The notes below the pieces were generated by a model. The model was given only the letters and a program-made list of their open reading frames with translations, searched no databases and was not told where the DNA came from. From contig JADJEE010000012.1 in assembly GCA_016709225.1 (NCBI GenBank), positions 1,841,501 through 1,905,500 of the forward strand: a stretch of 64,000 nt of DNA. Reading direction: 5' to 3'. This stretch comes from Deltaproteobacteria bacterium. Its GTDB lineage: Bacteria > Myxococcota_A > Polyangia > Nannocystales > Nannocystaceae. The first letter of the stretch is position 1; every line of letters begins with the position of its first letter. Position numbers and translations under genes: made by a program. Of this stretch, positions 37,623 through 48,305 are shown piece by piece.

Positions 37623-38206
37623 CCCATACACGACGCTTCGCCTCGACGCTCCCGTTGCTCGCCGTGATCGCCTGCGGATCCGACGACGATCGCGAGCAGG
37701 TCGACATGCGCGACGCCCAGATCGGCTGGACCGCCACCAACGAGGCCGCAGCAGCGGGTCACGGCGCCTTCACCTCCCAGGTCCCCGCCGGACAGGAGGG
37801 CGAGATCGTGGTCGCGTGCAGCGGCGGCGGTGAGATGCGCATCGTCGGCACCTCCAACGCCGAGGACGATGTCCAGCTCGACACCAGCTTCGATGCCTGC
37901 GTCGACGACGACGTCATCATCAACGGTGACCTCACGCTGGTGGTGTCGCTGGACGTCGACGTCGACGTCGATGACGACGGTGCCGACGACGATCACATCG
38001 CGGCCGGCATCGTGATGGACTACGATGGCAGCCTCCAGCTCGACGGACGCGTCGAGGGTAGCTGCATCGTCGACGCCGAGCTGCGCGCCAAGGCCGTGGT
38101 GTTCGAGAACTTCGCAGCGCTCGGGGTCGCGACCAGCGGCACCATCTGCGGCCACGAGGCCGACCTCGTCATCCGCGGCGAGGCCGACGACGTCGACGAC
38201 GCCTGA
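37616..38206 (+). CDS. Asp-rich lipoprotein, unknown function
   Basis: This is a 196-residue predicted lipoprotein. ATG 37616 gives RRFASTLPLLAVIACGSDDD with lipobox VIAC. The mature protein is strongly acidic with Asp runs (VDVDVDDDGADDD and a C-terminal EADDVDDA), suggesting Ca2+ or other cation binding. Beta-like strands (GEMRIVGTSNAEDDVQLDTS) form the middle. It overlaps the preceding small lipoprotein by 7 bp, and is convergent with prs across a 16-bp palindrome. Confidence 0.7.
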   Translation: MLTHTRRFASTLPLLAVIACGSDDDREQVDMRDAQIGWTATNEAAAAGHGAFTSQVPAGQEGEIVVACSGGGEMRIVGTSNAEDDVQLDTSFDACVDDDVIINGDLTLVVSLDVDVDVDDDGADDDHIAAGIVMDYDGSLQLDGRVEGSCIVDAELRAKAVVFENFAALGVATSGTICGHEADLVIRGEADDVDDA

Positions 38207-38224
38207 ACGGCGTCCGACGCACCG

Positions 38225-38240
38225 CGCAGGCCGGCCTGCG
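38225..38240. terminator. 16-bp perfect palindrome between convergent genes
   Basis: CGCAGGCC-GGCCTGCG is a perfect palindrome in the 40 bp between the lipoprotein stop (38206) and the prs stop (38247). It can fold as a 6-bp stem with a CCGG loop. It is probably a weak shared terminator; no T run follows. Confidence 0.4.
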
Positions 38241-38246
38241 AGCTGA

Positions 38247-39194
38247 CTAGCTGAACAGGCTCGAGATCGAGTCGCCGTGGTGGATGCGCTTGATCGCCTC
38301 CCCCAACAGGCGCCCCAGTCCGAGCACCTCGAGCCGCGAGCACGCCTCCATGCGGACGGTCTGGGGGATCGTGTCGGTCACCCAGACCTTGGTCAGCACA
38401 GAGTTGTTGATGCGCTCGATCGCCGGGCCGCTGAAGACGCCGTGGCTGGCCACCGCGTAGACCTCGGTCGCGCCGTGATCCCGCACGGCGTTGGCCGCGT
38501 TGCACAGCGTGCCGGCGGTGTCGATCATGTCGTCCACCAGGATCGCGCGCTTGTTGCGGACATCGCCGATGAGGTTCAAGACCTGGCTGACGTTCGGTCG
38601 ATCGCGGCGCTTGTCGATGATCGCCAGGCCGCAGCCCAGCGCCTTCGAGTAGATCCGCGCCCGCTCGACGCCGCCGGCGTCGGGCGAGACGACCACGGTG
38701 TCGTCGCCGCGAAGGCCCTCGCGCTCGAGCTTCTCGATCAACACCGGCGATCCGAACAGATGGTCGAACGGGATGTTGAAGAAGCCCTGGATCTGGCCGG
38801 CGTGGAGGTCGACCGACAGCACCCGCGAGGCCCCGGCCGCCGACAGCAGGTCGGCCACCAGCTTGGCCGAGATCGGCGTGCGTGGCTTGACCTTGCGGTC
38901 CTGCCGGGCGTAGCCGAAGTACGGCATGATCGCGACGATGCTGCCCGCGCTCGCGCGCTTGAGCGCGTCGATCATGATCAGCATCTCCATCAAGTTGTCG
39001 TTCGGCGGCGAGCAGGTCGACTGCACGATGAAGCAGTTGACGTTGCGAACGTTCTCGCCGATCTCGACGAAGATCTCGCCGTCGGAGAAGCGCTCGACGC
39101 GAGCGTGCCCGACCGGCACACCGACGTAGGCCGCCACATCCTCGACGAGCTTGGGGTTCGAGTTTCCGCCGAAGATGCTGAGCGTCTTGTTCAC
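38247..39194 (-). CDS. prs: Ribose-phosphate pyrophosphokinase (PRPP synthetase)
   Basis: Prs makes PRPP from ribose 5-phosphate and ATP for nucleotide, His and Trp synthesis. The product has SIFGGNSNPKLVEDVA, ERFSDGEIFVEIGENVR, the ATP-binding IVAIMPYFGYARQDRK, SVDLHAGQIQGFFNIPFDHL and the PRPP signature ILVDDMIDTAGTL. GTG 39194 gives 315 residues, the usual length, starting VNKTLSIFGG. A GTG 45 nt upstream would also be in frame but adds untypical residues. tRNA-Gln lies immediately upstream on the same strand. The normally adjacent rplY and pth are 25 kb downstream on the same strand. Confidence 0.96.
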   Translation of the reverse strand: MNKTLSIFGGNSNPKLVEDVAAYVGVPVGHARVERFSDGEIFVEIGENVRNVNCFIVQSTCSPPNDNLMEMLIMIDALKRASAGSIVAIMPYFGYARQDRKVKPRTPISAKLVADLLSAAGASRVLSVDLHAGQIQGFFNIPFDHLFGSPVLIEKLEREGLRGDDTVVVSPDAGGVERARIYSKALGCGLAIIDKRRDRPNVSQVLNLIGDVRNKRAILVDDMIDTAGTLCNAANAVRDHGATEVYAVASHGVFSGPAIERINNSVLTKVWVTDTIPQTVRMEACSRLEVLGLGRLLGEAIKRIHHGDSISSLFS

Positions 39195-39280
39195 GTCGAG
39201 CGCGGGGGTGAGCAGGATCTGTACTCCACTTTCACCCACGCGCGCGACCGTAGCTTCGCCCTCGGCCCGTGAGCGCGCTC

Positions 39281-39328
39281 CGGCGTCGCCGTGGTCCCGC
39301 GTCGCCGTGGTCCCGCGTCGCCGTGGTC
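39281..39328. repeat. Three perfect 16-bp tandem repeats
   Basis: GCGTCGCCGTGGTCCC is present three times head to tail (39281-39296, 39297-39312, 39313-39328) with no mismatch, followed by a partial GCG. The array lies in the 151 bp between tRNA-Gln and the prs start, on the transcribed leader side of prs. It is too short-period and spacer-free for CRISPR. It may be slippage-prone or a protein-binding array. Confidence 0.9.
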
Positions 39329-39345
39329 CCGCGCGGCGGGGAACG

Positions 39346-39422
39346 TGGTTGGGGCGGTAGGATTCGAACCTACGAATGGCGGGATCAAAACCCGCTGGCT
39401 TGAACCACTTGCCGACGCCCCA
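39346..39422 (-). tRNA. tRNA-Gln (TTG anticodon), CCA encoded
   Basis: A 77-nt cloverleaf is visible on the minus strand: acceptor TGGGGCG / CGCCCCA, D-arm GGCAAGTGGTTCAAGCC, anticodon stem GCGGG / CCCGC around loop TTTTGAT with anticodon TTG, and T-arm GTAGG-TTCGAAT-CCTAC. Discriminator A and genome-encoded CCA end at 39346. All stems pair fully. It lies just upstream of prs, a linkage I know from other deltaproteobacteria-type genomes. Confidence 0.96.
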
Positions 39423-39834
39423 TCGGGTCTGCAACAAGGCGCTCGTCCTACGCGCGGCTGTCGTCGCCGAAAACGGGCGCGGGGTCTTCTAATCCCCCGG
39501 CGGCGAGCTTGTCAATGCGGTGCGATCGCGCATCGCGCGTGCGGGGCCCCCGAAGCGGCGTGGGTGGGACGTGCGATGTCCCAAGCAGCCACACGACGCG
39601 GCCAGCGACCTACCCCGTCTGCCAGGTTGCCACTCCCGCGGCCCAACGCGCAACGACTCCGGCGGCAGGCGAGCGACCTCTCCGGCAGCCAATCCGGTCA
39701 CCCATCCGGTCGCCAACCCGGCCGCCGCCCCACGACGGGCCGCCTTCCGAGAGGTGACTCGTCTTGGTCCGAAACGACGTGGGGACAAGACCGCCCGCGA
39801 CGTGGGATGATGCCTCGCCTCTCGCGCGAAGACG
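39423..39834. other. 412-bp region between tRNA-Gln and the kinase gene, no gene seen
   Basis: No frame here looks coding. It holds the probable tRNA promoter (39486-39515), a short AATCCGGTCACC / ATCCGGTCGCC repeat near 39690, and the divergent upstream region of the kinase gene, whose frame is closed by a TGA at 39808-39810. Confidence 0.6.
39486..39515 (-). promoter_or_regulatory. Putative sigma-70 promoter of tRNA-Gln
   Basis: On the minus strand TTGACA (perfect -35, 39515-39510) is followed after 19 nt by TAGAAG (-10-like, 4 of 6 matches, 39491-39486), about 60 nt upstream of the tRNA 5' end. The spacing is one or two bases longer than ideal. The perfect -35 in a GC-rich context is the main support. 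Confidence 0.45.
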
Positions 39835-42800
39835 GTGCTGTCCGCAGCCTACAAGATCTGTCCGACGTGCTCGGCTCGTGCGAGCTCGGACACGAAGTAC
39901 TGCGTCAACTGTGGCGGCGACATCTCGATGGTTGCGGCCGCCGAGGGCGATCCCTACGTCGGCGTCGAGCTCGAGGGCAAGTACGCCATCGAGCAGCTCA
40001 TCGGCGAGGGCGCGATGGGCCGCGTGTACAAGGCCAAGCAGGTGCCGCTCGGCAAGGCCTTCGCGGTCAAGATCCTCGCACCGCACCTGATGAACGACGA
40101 GGCGAGCCACCAGCGCTTCGCCAGCGAGGCCCACAACGCAGCGAGCCTGAACCACCCGAACTGCGTCTCGATCGTCGACTACGGCCGGACCCCCGAGGGC
40201 ATCACGTACATCGTGATGGAGTTCATCAAGGGGATCACGCTCGAGCGGCTGATCTCCGAGCAGTTCCCGCTCGCGCGCGAACGCATGGTCGATCTCACCC
40301 TGCAGATCCTCGCGGCGCTCAGCGAGGCGCACGGGCTCGGCATCCTGCACCGCGACCTCAAGCCCGAGAACATCCTCGTGCAGCAGCTGCGCACCCACGG
40401 CGAGCTCGCGGTCGTGCTCGACTTCGGCATCGCGAAGCTGATGGACACCGGCGCGCCGGCGCCGAAGCTGACGACCGCCGGCATGGTCTGCGGCACGCCG
40501 GAGTACATGTCGCCCGAGCAGGCCCGCGGGCAGAAGCTCGACGCGCGCTCCGACCTCTACTCCGTGGGCGTGATCCTCTACCAGATGCTGACCGGGCGGC
40601 CGCCGTTCGAGAGCAACTCGGCGGTCGAGATCCTTCACAAGCACCTGCACGAGGAGCCGATCCCACCGTCGGTGCTGCTGGGCACCGAGCCCGATCCCCT
40701 CGAGACGGTGTGCCTGCGCGCGATGCGGAAGGACCCGGCCCAGCGCTACGCATCGGCACTCGAGTTCCGCGAGGAGCTGCTCGCCGCCACCAACTCACCC
40801 AAGCCGGCCGTGGCTGCGCTGCGCTGCGAGCGTTGCGGCGGCGAGATGCGGGCCGACCATCGCTTCTGCCCGCAGTGCGGCTCGTCGGCGCCGACCCGCA
40901 ACCCCGACCGCATGCGCCGTCGCGCGTCGACCCGCGGCTCGGGCATGTCGATCGCGCGCACCGGCGAGATCACGGCCGAGGTCGTGGTGCGCTCGTTCCC
41001 GCTGCCATTGGTCGGCCGTGAGCAGGCGTTCGAGCGCTCCCGCGTGATGCTGTCGCGCCCGAGCCCGGGCGTTCGCCTGCGCGTGCTCACCGGTCCGCCG
41101 GGCGTGGGCAAGACCCGCATGGCCGACGAGATCGCCTCGCTCGCGGAATCGATGGGCTGGCGTGCGCACTACGTCGGTGCCGACCCGACCGGCGCACGCA
41201 CGCCGATGTGGCCGATCCGCGTGATGGTGGCGCAGCTGCTCGAGCTCGATCCGCTGGCCTGCACCACCCGCGATCTCGGTCGCGTCGCCAACCTCTCGGG
41301 TCTCGGCTTCGAGGAGCTGCCGGGCCTCGCCGAGCTGTTCGGCCTCGACGGTCCGGCCAGCGATCTCGAGTACCCCGTGCGACGTCGCGAGTGCTCGGCG
41401 AGCGCCGTGCAGGCGCTGCTGTCGGGCGGGCGCGGCCAGCCGCTGCTGCTGGTGTTCGACGACGTCGACACCTTCGACAACGCCTCGCGCGAGATCCTGC
41501 GGCGCCTCGCGGCCGCGCCGAGCAGCGCCTGCGTGCAGGTGGTCGCGACCAGCGGTGACCCGCGCACCGAGTGGCTCGGCGGCGTCATCGAACAGCTCGA
41601 GCCGCTGCCACCCGAGGCGGTCGAGCGGGTCGGCCGCCAGGCGACGCTGGATGTGAAGCCCAACTCGCAGCTGCCCGGCGAGCTCGCGCGCGTGGCCCCG
41701 CTGACGCCGCTGCGGCTCGAGCTGCACCTGCGACTGCTGGCGCAGGGCCTGCTCGCGCCGCGCCAGGCCGACGAGGTGGCGTTGGTGCGCGCGCGCATCG
41801 ACCAGCTCGAGACCCCGCTCGTCCGACTGCTCGAGATCGCTGCAGTGCTGGGCGAGCGCTTCCCCGAGTCGGAGCTCGCGGAGCTCCACGAGCGCGACCG
41901 CGGCGAGCCCGGCGTCGCGTTCGACGACAGCCTGATGCAGCTGCACGTGAAGGGGCTGCTGCTGGTGATCGGCGCCGGCGAGCGAGCCTTCGCCCATCGC
42001 GTGCTGCGCGAGGTCGTGTACCAGGCAATGACGGAATCGCGGCGCCAGAGCCTGCACGCGCTGGCGGCGAACCATTCGCGCCTGGCCAAGCGACTCGTCA
42101 ACCTGCGGGCGCTGCACCTGGTGCGCTCGGCCTCGCGCGAGGCCCCACGTGCGCTGCTCGAGGCCGCGAAGAAGGCCGAGGCCAGCTTCGACGACACCAC
42201 CGCCGCCGAGTTCCTGCAGGCCGCGTTGGCGCTGTGCAGCAAGGTCACCGACGCCACCGAGCGCCGCGGACTCGAGCTGGAGATCGCACTGCGCAGCTGC
42301 CGGGTCATGCGCGCGCCGCAGGTGATCGACAAGGCCGTCTCCCTGCTCGACGACCTGCTCAAGCGCAACGCCGGCACCGACGCCGAGCCACGCATCCTCG
42401 CGGCGCTGGGCAAGCAGCAGCGCCGTCGCGGCCGCTACGACGACGCGACCGCGACGCTGCAGCGCGCGCTGGCGCCGACCATCGCACTGGGCGATCGCGC
42501 GGCGATGCTGGACGTGTACCGCGACCTCGGCCGGGTGTACCTGGCGCGCAAGGACGTCCAGCGGGCGATCCGCGAGCTCTCCGAGGGGCTCGACCTCGCG
42601 ACCCTCGGCGAGGGACCCCGCGCCGAGATCGACGTGAGCCTGTGGCTGTACCTGTTCGAGCTGAGCGAGGCCTACCGCGCCGCGGGTCAGCACAGCGACG
42701 CGCGCAAGTGGTGCGAGCACGCGCTGCACCAGGCCGAGCGCATGGGCGATCGCCTGGGCCTGCTGCGTGGGCACGCCCAGATGGCGTGGATCCTCCGCGA

Positions 42801-43092
42801 CCTCAAGCAGCTCGCGCTGGCCGAGCAGCACCTCGGTCGCGCCATCGAGGAGGCACGACACTTCGGTGATCGCTTGACCACCGCCGAGCTGCTCATCGAG
42901 CGCGCCCGGGCCCGCGCCGCGCGGGGACGCCTGGCGGAGGCGCACCGCTGCTGCGAAGAAGCCCTGCGGCTGGCGAGGGGCCTGCAGTGGGCGGCCGGCA
43001 TCGAGCACGCCGAGCGAGCCATCGCGATGCTGCGACGCCCCGCGCAGGGCACCGGGCCAGGCACCGGTCCGGGCACCGGTCCGGGCACGTAG
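39835..43092 (+). CDS. Ser/Thr kinase with two zinc ribbons, AAA-type ATPase and TPR domains
   Basis: This is a 1085-residue signalling protein. An N-terminal zinc ribbon (Cys9, 12, 23, 26: CPTCSA and CVNCG) precedes the kinase domain at about 50-315 (LIGEGAMGRVY, Lys79, HRDLKPEN at 172, DFG 196-198, GTPEYMSPEQARG). A second ribbon follows near 328-348 (CERCGG, CPQCG). An ATPase domain of the AAA_16 type has Walker A GPPGVGKT (~420) and Walker B LLLVFDDVD (~537). TPRs fill the C-terminus, which ends in a Gly-Thr-Gly-Pro repeat. The start is GTG 39835; a TGA lies 27 bases upstream in frame. The class links kinase and nucleotide switch domains and is common in myxobacteria. Confidence 0.9.
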   Translation: MLSAAYKICPTCSARASSDTKYCVNCGGDISMVAAAEGDPYVGVELEGKYAIEQLIGEGAMGRVYKAKQVPLGKAFAVKILAPHLMNDEASHQRFASEAHNAASLNHPNCVSIVDYGRTPEGITYIVMEFIKGITLERLISEQFPLARERMVDLTLQILAALSEAHGLGILHRDLKPENILVQQLRTHGELAVVLDFGIAKLMDTGAPAPKLTTAGMVCGTPEYMSPEQARGQKLDARSDLYSVGVILYQMLTGRPPFESNSAVEILHKHLHEEPIPPSVLLGTEPDPLETVCLRAMRKDPAQRYASALEFREELLAATNSPKPAVAALRCERCGGEMRADHRFCPQCGSSAPTRNPDRMRRRASTRGSGMSIARTGEITAEVVVRSFPLPLVGREQAFERSRVMLSRPSPGVRLRVLTGPPGVGKTRMADEIASLAESMGWRAHYVGADPTGARTPMWPIRVMVAQLLELDPLACTTRDLGRVANLSGLGFEELPGLAELFGLDGPASDLEYPVRRRECSASAVQALLSGGRGQPLLLVFDDVDTFDNASREILRRLAAAPSSACVQVVATSGDPRTEWLGGVIEQLEPLPPEAVERVGRQATLDVKPNSQLPGELARVAPLTPLRLELHLRLLAQGLLAPRQADEVALVRARIDQLETPLVRLLEIAAVLGERFPESELAELHERDRGEPGVAFDDSLMQLHVKGLLLVIGAGERAFAHRVLREVVYQAMTESRRQSLHALAANHSRLAKRLVNLRALHLVRSASREAPRALLEAAKKAEASFDDTTAAEFLQAALALCSKVTDATERRGLELEIALRSCRVMRAPQVIDKAVSLLDDLLKRNAGTDAEPRILAALGKQQRRRGRYDDATATLQRALAPTIALGDRAAMLDVYRDLGRVYLARKDVQRAIRELSEGLDLATLGEGPRAEIDVSLWLYLFELSEAYRAAGQHSDARKWCEHALHQAERMGDRLGLLRGHAQMAWILRDLKQLALAEQHLGRAIEEARHFGDRLTTAELLIERARARAARGRLAEAHRCCEEALRLARGLQWAAGIEHAERAIAMLRRPAQGTGPGTGPGTGPGT

Positions 43093-43099
43093 CTCGACG

Positions 43100-44725
43100 T
43101 CATCGTCGTCGTCGTCGTCGTAGCCACCACGCCGGCACCAGCCACGCGCCGTCGGTCGGCGCGGGTGCACCGGCAGCACAGCCGCAGCCGCCCGCGCCGG
43201 CATCGCTGGCGCCGGCTTCGGTGCCACCGCCGTCGCCGGTGCCGGTGTCGCCGCCACCCGTGCCGCCGCCATCGACGGTGCCGCCGTCACCACCCGAACC
43301 GCTGCCGTCGGCACCGCCCGAGCCGCCATCGTCGCCGCCGCCTTCGCTACCACCCGTGTCACCGCCGCCACCCGAGCCACACGCGTCGATCACGTCGTCG
43401 AGCGGGCCGCACGGATCCTCACCGGCACCAGCGTAGGCGCCACGGAATCCGAACCCGCCCTTGTCGGTGCCGTTGTAGTCGCGGTCGTACTCGGGCTGCG
43501 CCGCGAACTTCGACAGGTCGAGCGCCGCGCCCTCGACCGCGCCGGGCAGCGGATAGAAGTCCATCGCGCCGAGCATGGTCGCCGGTTCGGCGACGTACGC
43601 CGCGGCGTCGGCGACCGCGAGCTCGAGGTTGTCGCGCGCGTCGACGATGGTGCCGGAGATCGGTGAGCCCGCGAACACGAGGTTGCCGACCACGGCGTCG
43701 TCCTGCGTGGCCATCTGCGAGAACGAGATGCCGGTACCCGCGGCGTACACGGTGTTGTTGTAGACGTGCGCGAGCACGACCGACTTGCCCTGGTGCGACG
43801 TCACGGCCAGCGCGGGGAAGCCTGCGGCGCCGTCGATGAAGAGGTTGTCGTGGATCGCGAAGCGACCGGTGGCCTGCATCAAGGCCTCGCGCGGATTGTG
43901 GAAGAGGAGGTTGCCGTAGACGTGGTAGACGTCTTCGCTGCCAGGTCCGGCGTCGGGAAAGCCACCGATCAGCAGGTTCGGGCGATCTCCGTCGGGGCTC
44001 TCGCGGTCGTCCTTGATGAAGATGTTGTGGCGGATGATGCTCTCGTGTGGCCCCTCGGGCATGTCGGGCAGCAGCGCGTAGTCGTTCTGGTGCTTGATCT
44101 GCATGCAGTAGCCGACCGGCGAGACGACGACGTTGCGCTCGATGATGCCGGCCACGAACGGCGTGTCGCCCTCGGAGCCGCCGAGGTAGAGCCCGGTGCC
44201 CGGCTCGACGATGCGGTTGTCACGGACGATCCAGTTCCACACCGTGACCTTGGTGTTGACCCCGACGATCTGCTGCTCGCCGGTCGGGAAGCCCTGCATC
44301 ACGTTGTGCTCGATCACGATGTCGTGCGACGGCGTGTCCTTGGCGTTGACCGCATCGACCGCGAGGCCCATGACGTCGATCGTCAGGTTCCGCACCGTCA
44401 CGAACGAGGCGTCGTAGATCTGCACCGTGTTGCAGCACGACTCCCCCACCACCACCGCGGGCTCGCCGGACTCGGGCCCGCTGATGACGATGGGCGCGTC
44501 GGCGGTGCCGTGCAGGCCGTCGATCGTCAGCCGCGTGTACGTGCCCGCCGCCAGCTGCAGGGTGTCGCCGGGCTGCAGCGTGCCCAGCAACGCCTGGTAG
44601 TTCGAAGGGTCCGCGGGCACCACGGCCGCCGCGGCCTCGCGGTGCCACGCGGCCGCCAGCGCGAGTGCGAACAACGGAGCACGGCGGAGTGCACGGGGGG
44701 TCACGACGGTTCGGCGCATGGTCAT
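43100..44725 (-). CDS. Right-handed beta-helix surface protein with MYXO-CTERM-like tail
   Basis: This secreted protein of about 541 residues has start ATG 44725; ATG 44719 and GTG 44728 are also possible. A signal peptide (APLFALALAAAWHREAAAA) is followed by a parallel beta-helix region (about 60-400) with repeated short strands and Asn ladders: LQLAAGTYTRLTIDGLHG, VTVRNLTIDVMGL, IIERNVVVSPVGYC and YGNLLFHNPREAL. This is the polysaccharide-lyase/PbH1 fold, so carbohydrate binding or cleavage is likely. A long Gly/Asp/Ser linker leads to GCGCAAG, a hydrophobic stretch and a run of six Arg, a MYXO-CTERM-like sorting tail. It is convergent with the kinase gene, 7 bp apart. Confidence 0.82.
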   Translation of the reverse strand: MTMRRTVVTPRALRRAPLFALALAAAWHREAAAAVVPADPSNYQALLGTLQPGDTLQLAAGTYTRLTIDGLHGTADAPIVISGPESGEPAVVVGESCCNTVQIYDASFVTVRNLTIDVMGLAVDAVNAKDTPSHDIVIEHNVMQGFPTGEQQIVGVNTKVTVWNWIVRDNRIVEPGTGLYLGGSEGDTPFVAGIIERNVVVSPVGYCMQIKHQNDYALLPDMPEGPHESIIRHNIFIKDDRESPDGDRPNLLIGGFPDAGPGSEDVYHVYGNLLFHNPREALMQATGRFAIHDNLFIDGAAGFPALAVTSHQGKSVVLAHVYNNTVYAAGTGISFSQMATQDDAVVGNLVFAGSPISGTIVDARDNLELAVADAAAYVAEPATMLGAMDFYPLPGAVEGAALDLSKFAAQPEYDRDYNGTDKGGFGFRGAYAGAGEDPCGPLDDVIDACGSGGGGDTGGSEGGGDDGGSGGADGSGSGGDGGTVDGGGTGGGDTGTGDGGGTEAGASDAGAGGCGCAAGAPAPTDGAWLVPAWWLRRRRRR

Positions 44726-44989
44726 CACGTTGCCGCACGTCGCGGCCCCATCGAGGCGTGCAGTCGCGTATCGCCGCGCAATCGGCTCAAACGGCCGGCC
44801 CTACGCGCGCACGCGTGCAGGTTTCACGCGCTCGCGCGGTGCAGCCGTGAGAACCCTCCCGGCCGCATGACCGACTCGGACGCGTCGGTGACCTCGGGGC
44901 CCTCGGGATCGGGCCGCCGGTGCGCAGCCAGCCACGGTGGATGTGGTAGCGTCCGGTCGCCCGAGCACGGCCACGAAGGATGTTCCTCG

Positions 44990-46495
<1,506 letters not shown>

Positions 46496-46524
46496 GCCAC
46501 GAAGAGGCCAAGCGGAGAATCCCC

Positions 46525-48117
46525 ATGACGACTTCCAATCCTTCGTCCATGCCCGCCGCGATCACGTCGCACCGTCGCCTCGCCCGCCTCGGCGCCTCCG
46601 CCGTGGCGCTGGCGTTCGCGCTGGGTGCGTGCGGCCCGAAGAAGACCACCACCCCCGAGCCCGTCACGACGCCCCCGGTCGCGACCACGCCCGAGCCCAA
46701 GCCCGAGCCGGTCGCCCAGACCGCGCCCGCAAAGGTCTACCCCGATCCGCCGCCGCCGTCGGAGGCCAAGCCGGTCAACTTCCCCACCGCCGCGAACTTC
46801 TCGCTGCCCAACGGCCTGCAGGTCTACGTGGTCGAGAACCACGAGCTGCCGGTGGTCTCGGTGCAGCTCTCGGTGCGCGCGGGCAGCATGGACGCCGAAC
46901 AGATCGCGCCGTTCGTCTCCGCGATGCTCGGTGAGGGTACCAAGAGCCGGCCCAAGGCCAAGATCGACGAGGCCATCGAGTTCGTCGGTGCGAGCATCAG
47001 TTCCGGCAGCGGCGTGCACACCTCGGGCATCGGCTCGCGCGTGCTCAAGCCCGACCTCAAGCTCGCGCTCACGCTCATCGCCGACGAGGTCATGAACCCG
47101 GCGTTCCCCGAGGACGCGCTGAACAAGCTCAAGGCCTCCGCCAAGACCGCGCTGGGCTTCTCGAAGTCACAGCCCTCTGCGCTCGCGCAGACGCTGTTCG
47201 ACATGGTCGCGTATCCCGAGGGGCACCCGTACGGCCGGCCGTTCGCGACCGAGGCCGACATCGACGCGGTCACCGTCGCCGACCTGCGCAAGTTCCACGA
47301 GACCTTCTACCGCTCGAACAACGCGTACCTCATCCTCGCCGGCGACATCACGCAGAAGGAGGCCGAGCCCCTCGTGAAGCGTGCCTTCGCGGCGTGGAAG
47401 GCGGTGCCGACCGGGCAGAGCCTGCCGACCAACCCGCTCAACCAGTACAAGACCTACGCGCTGCCCACGGAGCTCACGGTCCACCTGGTCGACCGACCCG
47501 GCTCGGCGCAGTCCGAGATCATCGTCGGCAACCTCGCGATCGCGCGCAGCCACGGTGACTGGGCCGCGCTGCAGGTCGCCAACAGCATCCTCGGCGACGA
47601 CGCCGGCGGCCGGCTGTTCACCGACGTCCGCGAGAAGCGGGGCCTGACCTACGGCATCTACTCGCAGATCAGCGACGGCCAGGCGCCCGGCACCTTCGCG
47701 ATCTCGACGCGCACGCGCACCAAGAGCACCGGCGAGATGCTGGCGGCGATCTTCGAGCACATCAAGCGCATGCGCAGCGAAGCGCCGAGCCAGGCCGAGT
47801 TCGACGGCGTCAGCAAGAAGCTGGTCGGTTCGTTCCCGCTCGAGATCGAGACCTCGGACCAGATCGCCGATCGTCTCGACGAGGCGCTCATGTACGAGCT
47901 ACCGCTCGACTACTGGCGGACCTACCGCGATCAGCTCGCGGCGGTCGATGTGCCCGCGGTGCAGCGCGTCGCGAAGGACTACATCCACCCGATCCCGCAC
48001 GTGATCGTGGTCGGCCGCGCCGACAAGGTCGAGAAGCAGATCAAGCAGGTCTTCCCGAAGGCGAAGATCGTGAAGTACGACGGCGACCTGCACACGGTCG
48101 CTGCGCCTGCGAAGTAG
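46525..48117 (+). CDS. M16 family lipoprotein, non-catalytic subunit
   Basis: This is a 530-residue predicted lipoprotein (ASAVALAFALGAC, lipobox LGAC) with a Pro/Thr/Glu linker. M16 fold features are present (FSLPNGLQVYVVENHELPVV, VREKRGLTYGIYSQISDGQA) but the HxxEH zinc motif is replaced, so it is probably the non-catalytic partner. The R/Y pair of the C-terminal subunit (REKRGLTYG) typical for M16B beta subunits is present. It starts 29 bp after the catalytic gene and is co-transcribed. The lipid anchor would tether the heterodimer to a membrane. Confidence 0.9.
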   Translation: MTTSNPSSMPAAITSHRRLARLGASAVALAFALGACGPKKTTTPEPVTTPPVATTPEPKPEPVAQTAPAKVYPDPPPPSEAKPVNFPTAANFSLPNGLQVYVVENHELPVVSVQLSVRAGSMDAEQIAPFVSAMLGEGTKSRPKAKIDEAIEFVGASISSGSGVHTSGIGSRVLKPDLKLALTLIADEVMNPAFPEDALNKLKASAKTALGFSKSQPSALAQTLFDMVAYPEGHPYGRPFATEADIDAVTVADLRKFHETFYRSNNAYLILAGDITQKEAEPLVKRAFAAWKAVPTGQSLPTNPLNQYKTYALPTELTVHLVDRPGSAQSEIIVGNLAIARSHGDWAALQVANSILGDDAGGRLFTDVREKRGLTYGIYSQISDGQAPGTFAISTRTRTKSTGEMLAAIFEHIKRMRSEAPSQAEFDGVSKKLVGSFPLEIETSDQIADRLDEALMYELPLDYWRTYRDQLAAVDVPAVQRVAKDYIHPIPHVIVVGRADKVEKQIKQVFPKAKIVKYDGDLHTVAAPAK

Positions 48118-48152
48118 CGCGCGGCCGATCGCCGCCGTCGCTCGCTCGCCCG

Positions 48153-48202
48153 ACACCGGCGCGGGTGGTCTTCCCGAACGGGACAGCCACCTCCGCCGGT
48201 GT
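48153..48202. terminator. Long imperfect hairpin between convergent M16 and M23 genes
   Basis: Arms ACACCGGCG and CGCCGGTGT extend to a 16-bp stem with 2 mismatches, and the loop holds an inner CCCGAACGGG hairpin. It lies in the 188-bp gap between the convergent M16 lipoprotein stop (48117) and the M23 gene stop (48306). It is a probable bidirectional terminator; no T run was seen. Confidence 0.5.
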
Positions 48203-48305
48203 TGTCGATTGCGCATGCTCGCTGCACCCGTGCCGGGCTCCCGTGCCGTGGCCGCATTGATGTGGACGTCCGCGGTGTCGGGGGCGGCCGGCTCGACGTT
48301 GCCCG

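Noticed and set aside
39281..39328. Small CRISPR array
   Set aside because: Repeats are 16 bp with no spacers and no cas genes are present; it is a simple tandem repeat.
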